Part shown: in pieces, positions 1 to 8,329 of the stretch
Layout of the letters: every line of letters starts with the position of its first letter
Position numbering within the stretch: position 1 is the stretch's first letter
From: an uncultured Porphyromonadaceae bacterium
GTDB lineage: Bacteria > Bacteroidota > Bacteroidia > Bacteroidales > Muribaculaceae
Direction of reading: 5' to 3'
Length of the DNA: 43,961 bases
Assembly (NCBI GenBank): GCA_947177685.1
Contig: CAMWVE010000024.1
Location: 1 to 43,961, forward strand
Notes under the pieces: generated by a model
The model's database searches: none
Seen by the model: only the letters and a program-made list of their open reading frames with translations
Told to the model about the DNA's origin: nothing
Made by a program: the position numbers and the translations under genes

Positions 1-53
1 GCTCCTACGTCAGTTTAGCAAACTGGTGGTTTCAGCCACTCACCCACCTCTCC
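1..53 (-). tRNA. tRNA-Ser (anticodon GCT), 5' half, cut by window edge
   Basis: Read on the minus strand from 53 downward, the sequence begins with acceptor strand GGAGAGG, then TG and a D-arm (GGTGAGTGG...ACC). An anticodon arm follows whose 7-base loop TTGCTAA carries GCT at its centre. The last visible bases (CGTAGGAGC) begin a long variable arm, as expected for a serine tRNA. The T-arm and 3' acceptor strand lie outside the window. A consensus promoter lies just upstream at 81-111. Confidence 0.88.
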
Positions 54-80
54 TTTGTGGCGGTTTTGCCTTTTGTTTTG

Positions 81-111
81 CAAAGGTAGTACTATTTTTT
101 TAATCCTGCAA
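81..111 (-). promoter_or_regulatory. Promoter for tRNA-Ser
   Basis: On the minus strand there is TACCTTTG (88-81), matching the Bacteroidota -7 box TAnnTTTG. A TTG lies 20 bases upstream (111-109) as the -33 element. It is placed about 28 bases before the tRNA 5' end. Confidence 0.7.
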
Positions 112-169
112 GGAGTTTGCACAATTTTTTCGCATCTCCGTTGATTTTTGCTTAAATTCACACTCTATT

Positions 170-201
170 TTTGGTTGACGGAGCAAGATTTACTATCTTT
201 G
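170..201 (+). promoter_or_regulatory. Promoter for the rhomboid operon
   Basis: TTTG at 170-173, a 20-base spacer, then TATCTTTG at 194-201: a full match to the Bacteroidota housekeeping promoter. The ATG of the first rhomboid gene follows 27 bases later. Confidence 0.78.
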
Positions 202-228
202 CATGTTTTAAACCAATGACCTATCACA

Positions 229-963
229 ATGTTCCGACAATATTTTCAAAACATTCCGCCGGTAACCAAAAACCTCCTCATAATCAACTTGATAATATGG
301 GTGGCAATCAACTTCCTACGCCACGGCGATGTGGTGGTTGAGTATGGAGCGCTCTACTACATGGGCTCTCCGCTGTTCAAACCCTATCAGCTTGTCACCT
401 ACATGTTTATCCAGCAGGATTTCATGCACCTGTTCTTCAACATGTTCGCCCTGTTCATGTTCGGCAGGATTCTGGAATACTCACTCGGCAGCAAACGGTT
501 CCTGTTTTACTACATCAGTTGCGGCATCGGCGCGGCTCTGATTCAGATGGGCGTATTCGCTTTGATTATAGGCGATTACGAATTGCCACAAACCGTTGTC
601 ACTGCTTTGCAGAACGGACAGACCAGCGCCATGCTTACCCCTAAAGAATCAGCTGAACTATTCACCGGCGTGGGACATTACTTCCTTGTTCCCACAATCG
701 GTGCCTCCGGAGCTGTCTACGGCATTCTTCTCGGTTTCGGCATGCTCTTCCCCAACCAACCGCTCTATCTGATGTTCATACCGGTTCCTATCAAAGCCAA
801 ATGGATGGTGTTAGGCTACGGCATCATTGAGCTGCTTCAGGGCATCGGTCGGTTCCAAGGCGACAATGTTGCACATTTCGCCCACCTCGGCGGCATGATT
901 ATCGGTCTGTTCATCATTCTCTACTGGAAGAAAAAAGGGATAATCAGGAATGATTTCTATTAA
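229..963 (+). CDS. Rhomboid family intramembrane serine protease
   Basis: A 244-residue polytopic membrane protein of the rhomboid family, which cleaves transmembrane substrates within the bilayer. The family signatures are present: HLFFN (His67, Asn71) in the second transmembrane segment, the GASG motif with nucleophile Ser160, and AHLGG with the probable catalytic His219 in the last segment. His219, not His216, best fits the HxxGxxxG spacing seen in GlpG. An insertion of about 40 residues (about 112-152) lies between the His/Asn segment and the serine segment. It is first in an operon with a second rhomboid (14-bp overlap) and an EEP-fold protein. The physiological substrate is unknown. Confidence 0.93.
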   Translation: MFRQYFQNIPPVTKNLLIINLIIWVAINFLRHGDVVVEYGALYYMGSPLFKPYQLVTYMFIQQDFMHLFFNMFALFMFGRILEYSLGSKRFLFYYISCGIGAALIQMGVFALIIGDYELPQTVVTALQNGQTSAMLTPKESAELFTGVGHYFLVPTIGASGAVYGILLGFGMLFPNQPLYLMFIPVPIKAKWMVLGYGIIELLQGIGRFQGDNVAHFAHLGGMIIGLFIILYWKKKGIIRNDFY

Positions 964-1708
964 GTCACTGCGTTCGGCTACAGCGCTACTGATACTGCTT
1001 AACATCCTGATATTCATTGCCATCAGAGTGTCAAGCGCAATTGCGGGCGATGTGTGGATTTCCATGTTCACACTCCCTGATTCATGGCGAGCGCTCGCTC
1101 ACTCACCATGGAGTTTGATGACCTATATGTTCGCGCAATACGACGTGTGGCACCTTCTGTTCAACATGCTCTGGCTATGGTGGACCGGCAGACTGCTCGC
1201 CACTCTCCACGGCGACCGCTCACTTGTGACCGTCTACCTTGCCGGTGGATTTGCAGGAGCCCTTACATTCTTGATTTATGGCATGTTATCCCCCACAGCC
1301 GGTTATCTTACAGGCAGCAGCTGCTCGGTACTCGCCGTGATGACCTGTGCGGCTGTCACGGGTCCTTCCCACAGGCTTAACCTGCTGTTTTTCGGATCGG
1401 TGAAACTGATATGGGTGGTGGCTGTCTCACTGCTTCTCTATCTTGCCGATACCGATTTCTCTGCTCCCGCAGCTGCCTTGGCACACCTTGGCGGTGTACT
1501 CAGCGGAGTCGTTGCCGGACTGCTACTGCGACTGCCCGCGCGCCGTAAAACATCACATAAAACTCCCCGCGAACCCCTTTTGGCTGACCCGGATGACAAC
1601 CTGATTCTCGACGGATTACTTGACAAAATACGTCGTTCGGGCTACACCTCGCTCACTCCAGCCGAGCGCTCACTGCTTATTGACATTACCAAACGGATAG
1701 GAAAATGA
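950..1708 (+). CDS. Second rhomboid family protein with cytoplasmic C-terminal extension
   Basis: A 252-residue rhomboid homologue starting inside the end of the previous gene. His68 and Asn72 (HLLFN), Ser124 and His179 (AHLGG) are retained, so the catalytic dyad is present. The serine motif, however, reads GSSCS instead of the usual GxSG, placing Cys125 where glycine is normally found. After the last membrane segment (about residue 195) a soluble tail of about 55 residues resembles the short C-terminal helical domain often attached to Bacteroidota rhomboids (LLDKIRRSGYTSLT). The tandem arrangement suggests the two rhomboids act together or on related substrates, which is inference. Confidence 0.9.
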   Translation: MISIKSLRSATALLILLNILIFIAIRVSSAIAGDVWISMFTLPDSWRALAHSPWSLMTYMFAQYDVWHLLFNMLWLWWTGRLLATLHGDRSLVTVYLAGGFAGALTFLIYGMLSPTAGYLTGSSCSVLAVMTCAAVTGPSHRLNLLFFGSVKLIWVVAVSLLLYLADTDFSAPAAALAHLGGVLSGVVAGLLLRLPARRKTSHKTPREPLLADPDDNLILDGLLDKIRRSGYTSLTPAERSLLIDITKRIGK

Positions 1709-2784
1709 AACGTACGCTGCTCATTATATTGCTTATTCTGACGCTGCTGATTTCCCTTGCCACACTGTTGGCTGCTTACGGCGGCATGTTCAATCCGCGC
1801 CATTTCCACTCCATTCCTGCCATAGCCGCAATGACATTCCCCGTGTGGGTCATCATCACGCCGCTGACAGCACTGGTCTGCTTCTTCATCAAACGCAAAA
1901 TGGCTCTCATACCGCTGATAACCATGGTGTTATGCATAGGTCCGTTTCTTGACTTCTGTCCGCTTAACTTCCGCTTCCACAAGCCTGAGATTGAAAACGG
2001 ATTCACTCTGCTTACCTACAACACATATTTCGAATTAAACTATCTTACCGAGCAACGCGACAGCATGACCACCACTTTAGATGCCATACTCATGGCTGAT
2101 GCCGATGTGGTCTGCATGCAGGAAACAGTTTTTTCAAACAAATACTACCGTAAAACCTTGGCGTCGCCGAGCCTCGACAGCATTGAGGCGCGCTACCCCT
2201 ACAAGGTGATTGCCAATCCTTCGCTCTGCGTTCTTTCAAAATATCCGGTGGAGAAAGTGGAGAATCCGGCACTTCCCGGTGCCACTGCCGATTTGATGAT
2301 CGCCGATGTCACCATCCGTGGCAAACAAGTCAGGATTTACAGCGTCCATCTGCAATCCATAGGGCTATCCGATGACGACAAGGAGCTTTACATGGAACTG
2401 ACAAAAGGGAAAACCGACAACAACCTGCGGCAAGCCAAGTCAAGTCTGCTCTCCAAGCTCAGTCTCGCATTTAAAAACAGGGCGCTTCAGGCTTCGCGCC
2501 TGAAAGAACTCATCACAGGCATGCCTGCGGAAAATGTCATTATATGCGGCGATTTCAACGACATCCCCGGATGCTATGCCATGCGCAAACTGGAGTCAGC
2601 CGGACTGAAAAATGCTTATACACACGCCGGCTTCGGACCCTCCTACACTTATCGTGCCAACCGATTCTACTTCCATATTGATCAGGTACTCTACAGTTCC
2701 GGACTCAATCCGGTCTACATGGATGTCATTAACGAAGGGAGCAGCGACCACCTCCCCGTGCTGACCTACTTTGAATTCAAATAA
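1705..2784 (+). CDS. Endonuclease/exonuclease/phosphatase family protein, membrane-anchored
   Basis: A 359-residue protein with two or three N-terminal membrane segments (about 4-25, 40-62, 67-85) followed by an EEP-fold domain from about residue 99. The family catalytic residues can be seen: Asn106 (LTYNTY), Glu140 (CMQET), His215 (SVHLQ), Asp283/Asn285 (GDFND), Asp326 and the terminal SDH at 347-349. EEP proteins hydrolyse phosphodiester or phosphate bonds with a divalent metal; the substrate here (nucleic acid, phospholipid or other) cannot be told from sequence. The domain probably faces the periplasm, judging by the membrane anchor, but topology is uncertain. The start overlaps the rhomboid stop (ATGA), so the two are translationally coupled. 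Confidence 0.88.
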   Translation: MKRTLLIILLILTLLISLATLLAAYGGMFNPRHFHSIPAIAAMTFPVWVIITPLTALVCFFIKRKMALIPLITMVLCIGPFLDFCPLNFRFHKPEIENGFTLLTYNTYFELNYLTEQRDSMTTTLDAILMADADVVCMQETVFSNKYYRKTLASPSLDSIEARYPYKVIANPSLCVLSKYPVEKVENPALPGATADLMIADVTIRGKQVRIYSVHLQSIGLSDDDKELYMELTKGKTDNNLRQAKSSLLSKLSLAFKNRALQASRLKELITGMPAENVIICGDFNDIPGCYAMRKLESAGLKNAYTHAGFGPSYTYRANRFYFHIDQVLYSSGLNPVYMDVINEGSSDHLPVLTYFEFK

Positions 2785-2806
2785 CACACCTTGCATACTT
2801 ACATTT

Positions 2807-4687
2807 ATGAAAAAACTATTACTAATTTTTATCAACATTCTGCTTGTCAGTGCCTTGCACCCGGTCAACGCCGCTGACCTCATGGATGGGGAAGGCTACC
2901 CTATTCTCTACATCCGTGGTGCGTTCAACAACTGGGCTGCGGCTGAAAACTACCGCATGACACGCACCGGCGACCACTATTCAATCACCCTTAAGCAACT
3001 CGACGGCGATTTCAAAGCCGGCAGCAACGAGTGGGGCTACAACTACGGAACTGTTGAGAACAAGAAACTCACCATTACCCAATCCACTGCGGTTGAAGCT
3101 ATGCTAAACGGTCAGAATTTCATAGCCGAAAATCTGCATAACGTGAAAATTGAGTTCGACGTAAAGCGCGACAATAACGGCAACTTCCTCAACACCACCA
3201 TTCTTTTCACCGTGGAGGAAAAACCGGTGCCGGGAGTATCCGGAACACTCCCAGTACTATATATTAATGTATATGGCGAAGATGGCGTCACCATCGACAA
3301 TGAAATCATCAGCCGCAACCTTAGCCACAAGAATTATTTTCAAGGCAACTACTGGCTCGACCTCAACGGATGCGAACAGCTTGCAGCCATGGGAGCCCAA
3401 TCTATAGGCTCCGAAGAATCACCGCTTCCGCTGCAGATAAAAGCGCGTGGCAACTTCACCCGTAAGGCTTTTTCAAAAAAGCCGTTCAAGCTCAAACTCG
3501 AAAAGAAACAGTCCATGCTGGGACTGACAAAAAGCAAGCACTTCGCCCTGCTGGCGCATGCCGATGACAACTACGGCTACATGCGCAACTTCACCGGATT
3601 CAACCTCGGCAAGCGACTCGGACTCCCTTGGACTCCGTGGCAGCAACCGGTCGAAGTGGTCATCAACGGCAACTACCGTGGTCTTTACTTCCTGACCGAA
3701 TCAATCCGTGTCGATGCTGATCGCGTTGACATTCAGGAGCTTGACGACCTCACAACCGACCCCGCGCTTATCTCCGGAGGCTACATAGTCGAGCTTGACA
3801 ACTACGACGAGGACAACCAGATCCGCATGCCTGAAAAATCATGCGTTCACGGTCATAACCTCGACGCGCTGCGCATCACATGGGATACCCCCGAAGACTA
3901 TTCCGACATTCAGAAACAGTTCATCACCGACCAGTTCACAGCCATGAATGACTATGTCGGCGCCAATTCCGATCAGCTATGGAGCTACATGGACCTTGAT
4001 GACGCTGCCCGCTACTATCTCGCCGTTGAAATAATCTCGCATGTAGAGGCTTACCACGGCTCCACCTACCTGTTCCGCGACCGTGGCGAAGGTCAGAAAT
4101 GGCACTTCTCACCGCTGTGGGACTGCGGAAACGCCTTCAACGGCAGCGAAACGGATTTCCTTTACAATTGCGACCCGTTCGGCAACACATGGATTCCGTC
4201 GATGCGCGCCAATGCCACCTTCAACGCCAAGGTGAAAGCCACATGGCTCTGGTTCATGCAGAACCGCTACGACGGTCTGACTGACGACATCGACGCATAC
4301 TGCTCACTCATCGCCGAAGCTGCAAAAGCTGACCGCCGACGCTGGGAAAACGCACCGCTCCCTGACTATGAAGCCCGTTGTGAAGTAGTCGACAATTCTG
4401 ACATTCAAAGCCGCAAGCAGAGCGTACTGCGCCATCTCAGCCGCAAAATAGAATGGCTCAAAGGACAGTTCGGCGACTACACAGCAGGAACTTACAGCGA
4501 GCCTGAACGTGACACCACTCCTGCCGCACCGCTCCCTTCCTACGCCGGCGTCGACGATGTCATCTATGATCAGGAATGCGCTCCTGCCGAATACTACAAT
4601 CTGCAGGGCATCCGCGTGGCTCATCCCGCAAAAGGCGAGCTCTACATATTTCGTCAAGGCAACAAATCATCAAAAATCATATACTGA
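2807..4687 (+). CDS. Secreted CotH-kinase family protein with N-terminal SusE-like domain
   Basis: The start is placed at ATG 2807, which yields a clean signal peptide (MKKLLLIFINILLVSALHPV, then NA-A). An in-frame ATG at 2771 would put a polar stretch before it. The mature protein begins with a domain of about 85 residues with YIRGAFNNW, resembling SusE/SusF-type carbohydrate-binding modules. A CotH-family domain follows, seen from KARGNFTRKAF, the ADDNYGYMRN segment, NGNYRGLYFL, GGYIVELDNY and PLWDCGNAF, the last with a probable metal-binding Asp. CotH proteins are atypical protein kinases best known from spore coats; their role in Bacteroidota is not established. The C-terminus carries YYNLQGIRV...GELYIFRQG, a conserved tail found on many Bacteroidales secreted proteins that may be a sorting signal. 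Confidence 0.85.
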   Translation: MKKLLLIFINILLVSALHPVNAADLMDGEGYPILYIRGAFNNWAAAENYRMTRTGDHYSITLKQLDGDFKAGSNEWGYNYGTVENKKLTITQSTAVEAMLNGQNFIAENLHNVKIEFDVKRDNNGNFLNTTILFTVEEKPVPGVSGTLPVLYINVYGEDGVTIDNEIISRNLSHKNYFQGNYWLDLNGCEQLAAMGAQSIGSEESPLPLQIKARGNFTRKAFSKKPFKLKLEKKQSMLGLTKSKHFALLAHADDNYGYMRNFTGFNLGKRLGLPWTPWQQPVEVVINGNYRGLYFLTESIRVDADRVDIQELDDLTTDPALISGGYIVELDNYDEDNQIRMPEKSCVHGHNLDALRITWDTPEDYSDIQKQFITDQFTAMNDYVGANSDQLWSYMDLDDAARYYLAVEIISHVEAYHGSTYLFRDRGEGQKWHFSPLWDCGNAFNGSETDFLYNCDPFGNTWIPSMRANATFNAKVKATWLWFMQNRYDGLTDDIDAYCSLIAEAAKADRRRWENAPLPDYEARCEVVDNSDIQSRKQSVLRHLSRKIEWLKGQFGDYTAGTYSEPERDTTPAAPLPSYAGVDDVIYDQECAPAEYYNLQGIRVAHPAKGELYIFRQGNKSSKIIY

Positions 4688-4688
4688 C

Positions 4689-5300
4689 ATGAAAACAAAA
4701 TTTTCAGTACTCCTCTGTCTGGCAGCCCTGTTAAGCTCATGCGCCGGCACTCAGGAACAACCCCAAGCCGAGAGCAATGACTCGCAGGCTGTCATTGAAA
4801 ATATCATGACACGCACCAGCGTGCGCCGTTTCACTTCGCAGCCAATCGCTGCCGACACTCTCGAAACCATAGTTAAAGCCGGCATGGCAGCACCCACCGC
4901 CATGAACATCCAGCCGTGGAGTTTCGTGGTGGTTACCGAACGTGCCGTCCTCGACTCGCTGGAAAGCGTACATCCCTACTCCAACCTCGCTACCGCAACC
5001 GCCGCCATCATCGTATGCGGCGACATGCAGAAATACAACGATGACACCCTGCGTCAATATTGGGTTCAGGACTGCTCCGCTGCCACCGAAAACATCCTTC
5101 TGGCAGCCCACGGACTGGGACTCGGAGCCGTGTGGTGCGGTGTCTACCCCTCTGCCGAACGCGTGTCAGGCGTCCGCCATGTACTGGAACTCCCCGGCAA
5201 TATAGTTCCCCTGAACCTCATTGCCATGGGCTATCCCGACGGCGAGTTCGCCCCCAAGGACAAATGGAATCCTGAGGTCATCCACTATCAGAAGTGGTAA
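4689..5300 (+). CDS. Nitroreductase family lipoprotein
   Basis: A 203-residue protein one base after the CotH stop. The start at 4689 gives a lipoprotein signal peptide with lipobox LLSSC (Cys18). The rest is an FMN-dependent nitroreductase-fold domain. RTSVRRF near residue 45 is the family's FMN-phosphate-binding arginine motif; APTAMNIQPWSFVVV and the C-terminal GLGAVWCGVYP segment are also typical. These enzymes reduce nitro groups, quinones or flavins using NAD(P)H. A lipid-anchored, probably periplasmic form is unusual, because NAD(P)H is cytoplasmic; the electron donor is therefore unclear. It is the last gene of the 229-5300 run and is followed by a strong hairpin. Confidence 0.87.
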   Translation: MKTKFSVLLCLAALLSSCAGTQEQPQAESNDSQAVIENIMTRTSVRRFTSQPIAADTLETIVKAGMAAPTAMNIQPWSFVVVTERAVLDSLESVHPYSNLATATAAIIVCGDMQKYNDDTLRQYWVQDCSAATENILLAAHGLGLGAVWCGVYPSAERVSGVRHVLELPGNIVPLNLIAMGYPDGEFAPKDKWNPEVIHYQKW

Positions 5301-5326
5301 TATCCTCAACTCAAAATCCGAGTTTC

Positions 5327-5350
5327 AATTATGGCGAATTCGCCATAATT
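5327..5350. repeat. 24-bp perfect palindrome
   Basis: AATTATGGCGAA followed by its exact reverse complement, centred on GAATTC. It lies 27 bases after the nitroreductase stop and just before a separate terminator hairpin. It could be a processing hairpin or a protein-binding site. Confidence 0.75.
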
Positions 5351-5366
5351 ACCTGTTGAACAACAC

Positions 5367-5405
5367 AAAAAAATAGCGCTCACCTAACTGGTGGGCGCTA
5401 TTTTT
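5367..5405. terminator. Bidirectional terminator between nitroreductase and OmpA genes
   Basis: An A-rich run, then AGCGCTCACC, a 5-base loop and GGTGGGCGCT, then a T-run. The stem has about ten GC-rich pairs flanked by A and T tracts, so it works on both strands between two convergent genes. Confidence 0.88.
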
Positions 5406-5436
5406 ATGTTTTATGATATTAGATAAGTGTTCTGTT

Positions 5437-6648
5437 TTATTTTCCTGCGAAGATTACGATACGGTTCCAGTTGTTGGTGTCGTAAACCTGAGTGCTGCTA
5501 CCTTCAGCTACGGTTGACAGACGGTCAGGACTGATGCCGTAAGTGTTGACGAGTACGTTGTAGACTGCCTGTGCGCGGCGTTCTGAGAGCTGCATGTTGT
5601 AGGCTGATGTACCGGTATCTTCGTCGGCATAACCCTTGATTACTACGCTGACTTCAGGATTTTCAGTCATGTACTGTGCCATGTTGTAGACATTTACCAT
5701 TTCTTCATCGCTGATGCGGGCTGAGTTGATGGTGAAGCGTACTGTAGGATAAACAGGTGCTACTGCTGTCACTTCTTCGTTTACGACAACTGTCTGGGGA
5801 GGACAGGGAAGCTGTGCTTGAGCTGCTGCAAGAGCTGCTGAGGTAGCTGCCACTTCTGCACGCAAACCGTTGACTTGTTCGTTAAGTGAGCTGATGTATG
5901 CGAGGTTGTCGCAAGGATTGTATTTCTTGAAATCCGCACCACCGATGTTGATGGAGATACCGCCGATTGCCATGATGTTCACATCAACAGGTTCGCCGAA
6001 CGCAATGTTGTTGAAGTTATCACCCATCACCTGTGCACGACCTTCGAGGAAGAGGTCAACATAGCGGCTGGGACGGAAACGGAACTGGATACCTGCCGAT
6101 ACGGGGATGCTCCATTGTGTATGTTTGATCTTGCCATTGTCTGCCATGATGTTACCCTGATTACCACGGATGTCCCACAGATAGTTGGCACCAACTCCGA
6201 TGAAAGGTATTACGCTGACGGGACGGCTGCTGTTCACACCTCCGAGGGAGTTACACATATCCCACATGAAATCAAGACTACCGTTAACAATTTTTGCTTT
6301 GGTATATACACCGTCATCATAGTGAATTGCGCCACCGTTGAATGACAGACGCCATCCTATATATGGTGAGAACCATTTACCGAAGCCCACGTTGTAAACG
6401 GGTGTGATGTGGTGTTTCGGGTCACCGTTGGTGAGATAGTTCTCTACGAATGGTGATTGAATACCTGCGCCTAACTGAATGAACCAGTTGTCGCCTCCGT
6501 CGGAATAATAACGAGTCTTACATTCAGGTGCCTGTACTACGCTGACTGATTCATCTTCAACAACTACGGTGTCCTGAGCTTTTGCCTGATTTGTTGCAAA
6601 AAAAGCGGCGCCAACTGCTGCCATTGCTACGATAGTGTGTGTTTTCAT
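5437..6648 (-). CDS. OmpA family outer-membrane protein
   Basis: The start is placed at 6648 (MKTHTIVAMAAVGAAFFATN...AKA-Q), giving a typical signal peptide; an upstream in-frame ATG would put about 20 polar residues before it. The mature 403-residue precursor has an N-terminal beta-barrel (about 45-255) and a short helical, probably coiled-coil stretch (SSLNEQVNGLRAEVAATSAA). It ends in an OmpA C-terminal peptidoglycan-binding domain (about 305-403) with IKGYADEDTGTSAYNMQLSE and RRAQAVYNVL. The domain's usual NxxLSxxRA motif appears as NMQLSERRA. It probably anchors the outer membrane to the cell wall. It is a single-gene unit; a weak -7 match (CAACTTTG) lies upstream near 6765. Confidence 0.92.
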   Translation of the reverse strand: MKTHTIVAMAAVGAAFFATNQAKAQDTVVVEDESVSVVQAPECKTRYYSDGGDNWFIQLGAGIQSPFVENYLTNGDPKHHITPVYNVGFGKWFSPYIGWRLSFNGGAIHYDDGVYTKAKIVNGSLDFMWDMCNSLGGVNSSRPVSVIPFIGVGANYLWDIRGNQGNIMADNGKIKHTQWSIPVSAGIQFRFRPSRYVDLFLEGRAQVMGDNFNNIAFGEPVDVNIMAIGGISINIGGADFKKYNPCDNLAYISSLNEQVNGLRAEVAATSAALAAAQAQLPCPPQTVVVNEEVTAVAPVYPTVRFTINSARISDEEMVNVYNMAQYMTENPEVSVVIKGYADEDTGTSAYNMQLSERRAQAVYNVLVNTYGISPDRLSTVAEGSSTQVYDTNNWNRIVIFAGK

Positions 6649-6708
6649 CTTGATTGAATTTTGATTATTTATAATTTCTTGTTTTTTTAGTTGAATTGTG
6701 AGCAGCAC

Positions 6709-6900
6709 TTGTCTGCATCATGTGTTTGTAATGAAAACGTAACAAAGTTGTATTTTGTTCAATCTACGAAACTCATTTTAACAAACTCCACCGGCATCCA
6801 TCCTATTCCCTGAGATATTATACACCTAAAAACAAACCGATTATATACTACGATATATCTAATTTTAACAATCTTAATACAAAAAGTTAATTATCGGGGA
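6709..6900. other. Gap between OmpA and M23-like genes
   Basis: The 235-base gap between 6709 and 6943 is AT-rich and holds the divergent promoters of the two flanking genes. Apart from these I see no ORF, strong hairpin or repeat in it. Confidence 0.6.
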
Positions 6901-6932
6901 TTTGTAAATTTCACAGATTATTCTTACTTTTG
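6901..6932 (+). promoter_or_regulatory. Promoter of the M23-like gene
   Basis: TTTG at 6901-6904, a 20-base spacer, then TACTTTTG at 6925-6932. The start codon is only 12 bases past the -7 box, so the transcript leader should be very short. Confidence 0.72.
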
Positions 6933-6943
6933 CCGTTAGAAAA

Positions 6944-7795
6944 ATGAAGAAACACCCGTCACATAAAAACGCCGGAGATAACGATTACAAGCTCCGCGGA
7001 TCTTGGAAACTGACCATCGTCGACCTTAACAGACTCAGGAAAGTGTGGGAGGTCAGACTCACCCGGCAGCGTGTCATAGCCGCTGCGGGTGCAATGCTGT
7101 TGCTTTCGCTGGCTTTGGGCGTTTTGCTGATAACCTTCACTCCGTTCAGCCTTTTGCTGCCCGGCTACCTGAACCGCGACAGCCGTAATGCCTACGAACA
7201 CCTCAACCTGCAGACTGACTCGCTCAATGCCGTGGTCGCCAATCAGACAGTATATCTCGAAAACCTTATGGCAGTTTTGCGCCCCGACCCGGACGTGGTG
7301 GAAAATCCGGTGATTGTGACAGAGGATTCAATCCACCTGATTCCGGTGGACTCGCTTCTGCCCACGTCAAAGATTGAGTCAGACTTTGTAAAACAGCATG
7401 AGCAGGAGGAGAAATATAAACTTTCGGTGCTGTCACCGCTGCCGAGCAAAATTCTCCCCTTCGTGAATCCTGTCAAGGGTGCGGTCATCGCCGATGGCTC
7501 TCCGCTGACACAGGTTCAGCTGAACACCCCTGCCGGAGCATCGGTCAACAGTTGTTATGGCGGTAGGGTAATCGCCTCATATTATTCACAGAACGGAGGC
7601 GCCACGGTCATTGTGCAGCACCCGCTGAATTTCATATCGGTTTATCGAGGCATGGATCGCGCCCGTGTCAGCGATGGCGATAAAGTAACTTCCGGACAGT
7701 CGCTGGGCAACATGTCGCAGAGCAGTCCCACCCTGCAGTTTGAACTGTGGCTTGACGGCGACCGGGTGAATCCGGCAGATTACATTTTATTTTAG
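6944..7795 (+). CDS. Membrane-anchored M23/LytM-domain protein, catalytically degenerate
   Basis: A 283-residue protein: cytoplasmic N-terminus (about 1-43), one membrane segment (about 44-70), a helical linker, and a C-terminal LytM domain (about 175-283). The fold is recognised from GGRVIASYYSQNGGATVIVQ, GDKVTSGQSLG and the final FELWLDGDRVNPADYI. Active M23 peptidases need HxGxD and HLHFE zinc ligands. Here the second reads TLQFE and the first His/Asp are replaced in the QVQLNTPAG region, so metal binding is unlikely. By analogy with EnvC/NlpD, it may regulate a cell-wall amidase in the periplasm. No partner is encoded next to it. Confidence 0.85.
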   Translation: MKKHPSHKNAGDNDYKLRGSWKLTIVDLNRLRKVWEVRLTRQRVIAAAGAMLLLSLALGVLLITFTPFSLLLPGYLNRDSRNAYEHLNLQTDSLNAVVANQTVYLENLMAVLRPDPDVVENPVIVTEDSIHLIPVDSLLPTSKIESDFVKQHEQEEKYKLSVLSPLPSKILPFVNPVKGAVIADGSPLTQVQLNTPAGASVNSCYGGRVIASYYSQNGGATVIVQHPLNFISVYRGMDRARVSDGDKVTSGQSLGNMSQSSPTLQFELWLDGDRVNPADYILF

Positions 7796-7879
7796 AGCAG
7801 GTTCACACCCATCCACAGCCGGTGGCTCAATTCCATGGGCTCAATTCCCGGGAACACAACTTCCGGTGAACCCTTTATA

Positions 7880-8326
7880 TTATAGTCTGATTTTTATGCA
7901 AAGCTTGCGGTGGTTACCCACGCCAATGTTCGGTGCATGGGCATCCTCCGGGAACAGTATCACAAACTGTTTTTTCCGCACATTGACAATCGTCTGAGCC
8001 GAGTCGCCGTAAAATGCTATGTCACGCTCCTCATCGTATGGCTCAGTCAGATTACGCAACGACTCAGTCGGTGCCCATCCAATATGCTCATCATCCGAAA
8101 GCGGTATGTGTATGTCAGCCCACTGCCGGTGTACCTCCATCTGGCGGCGTTCGCGTGGCAGCATGGCAACCTCTTCCGAATTTACCTTTACCTTATCCTC
8201 CACAATCCATTGCGAACCCTTCACGAAAGGATCGTCGACATGCCCGGCAGCCCATTCCAAAGCTGTAAAAATCAGCGGGTCGAGGTTGCGGAATCGCTCA
8301 ATATTGTCAAGTGTACCTATTATCAT
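7880..8326 (-). CDS. YhcH/YjgK/YiaL (DUF386) family protein
   Basis: A 148-residue protein of the cupin-like YhcH family, recognised from the N-terminal MIIGTLDNIERF, HRQWADIHIPL, EERDIAFY and the C-terminal FPEDAHAPNIG. In this family the His/Glu/Asp residues bind a metal; the E. coli member NanQ (YhcH) acts as an anomerase for N-acetylneuraminate. A role in sugar anomerisation is therefore likely, but the substrate is not shown, as no sialic-acid genes are nearby. It starts 3 bases after the thymidine kinase stop and is co-transcribed with it. Confidence 0.9.
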   Translation of the reverse strand: MIIGTLDNIERFRNLDPLIFTALEWAAGHVDDPFVKGSQWIVEDKVKVNSEEVAMLPRERRQMEVHRQWADIHIPLSDDEHIGWAPTESLRNLTEPYDEERDIAFYGDSAQTIVNVRKKQFVILFPEDAHAPNIGVGNHRKLCIKIRL

Positions 8327-8329
8327 GGG

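Noticed and set aside
2771-2806. Upstream start for the CotH-like gene
   Set aside because: It would place a polar segment ahead of a clean signal peptide and overlap the previous gene.
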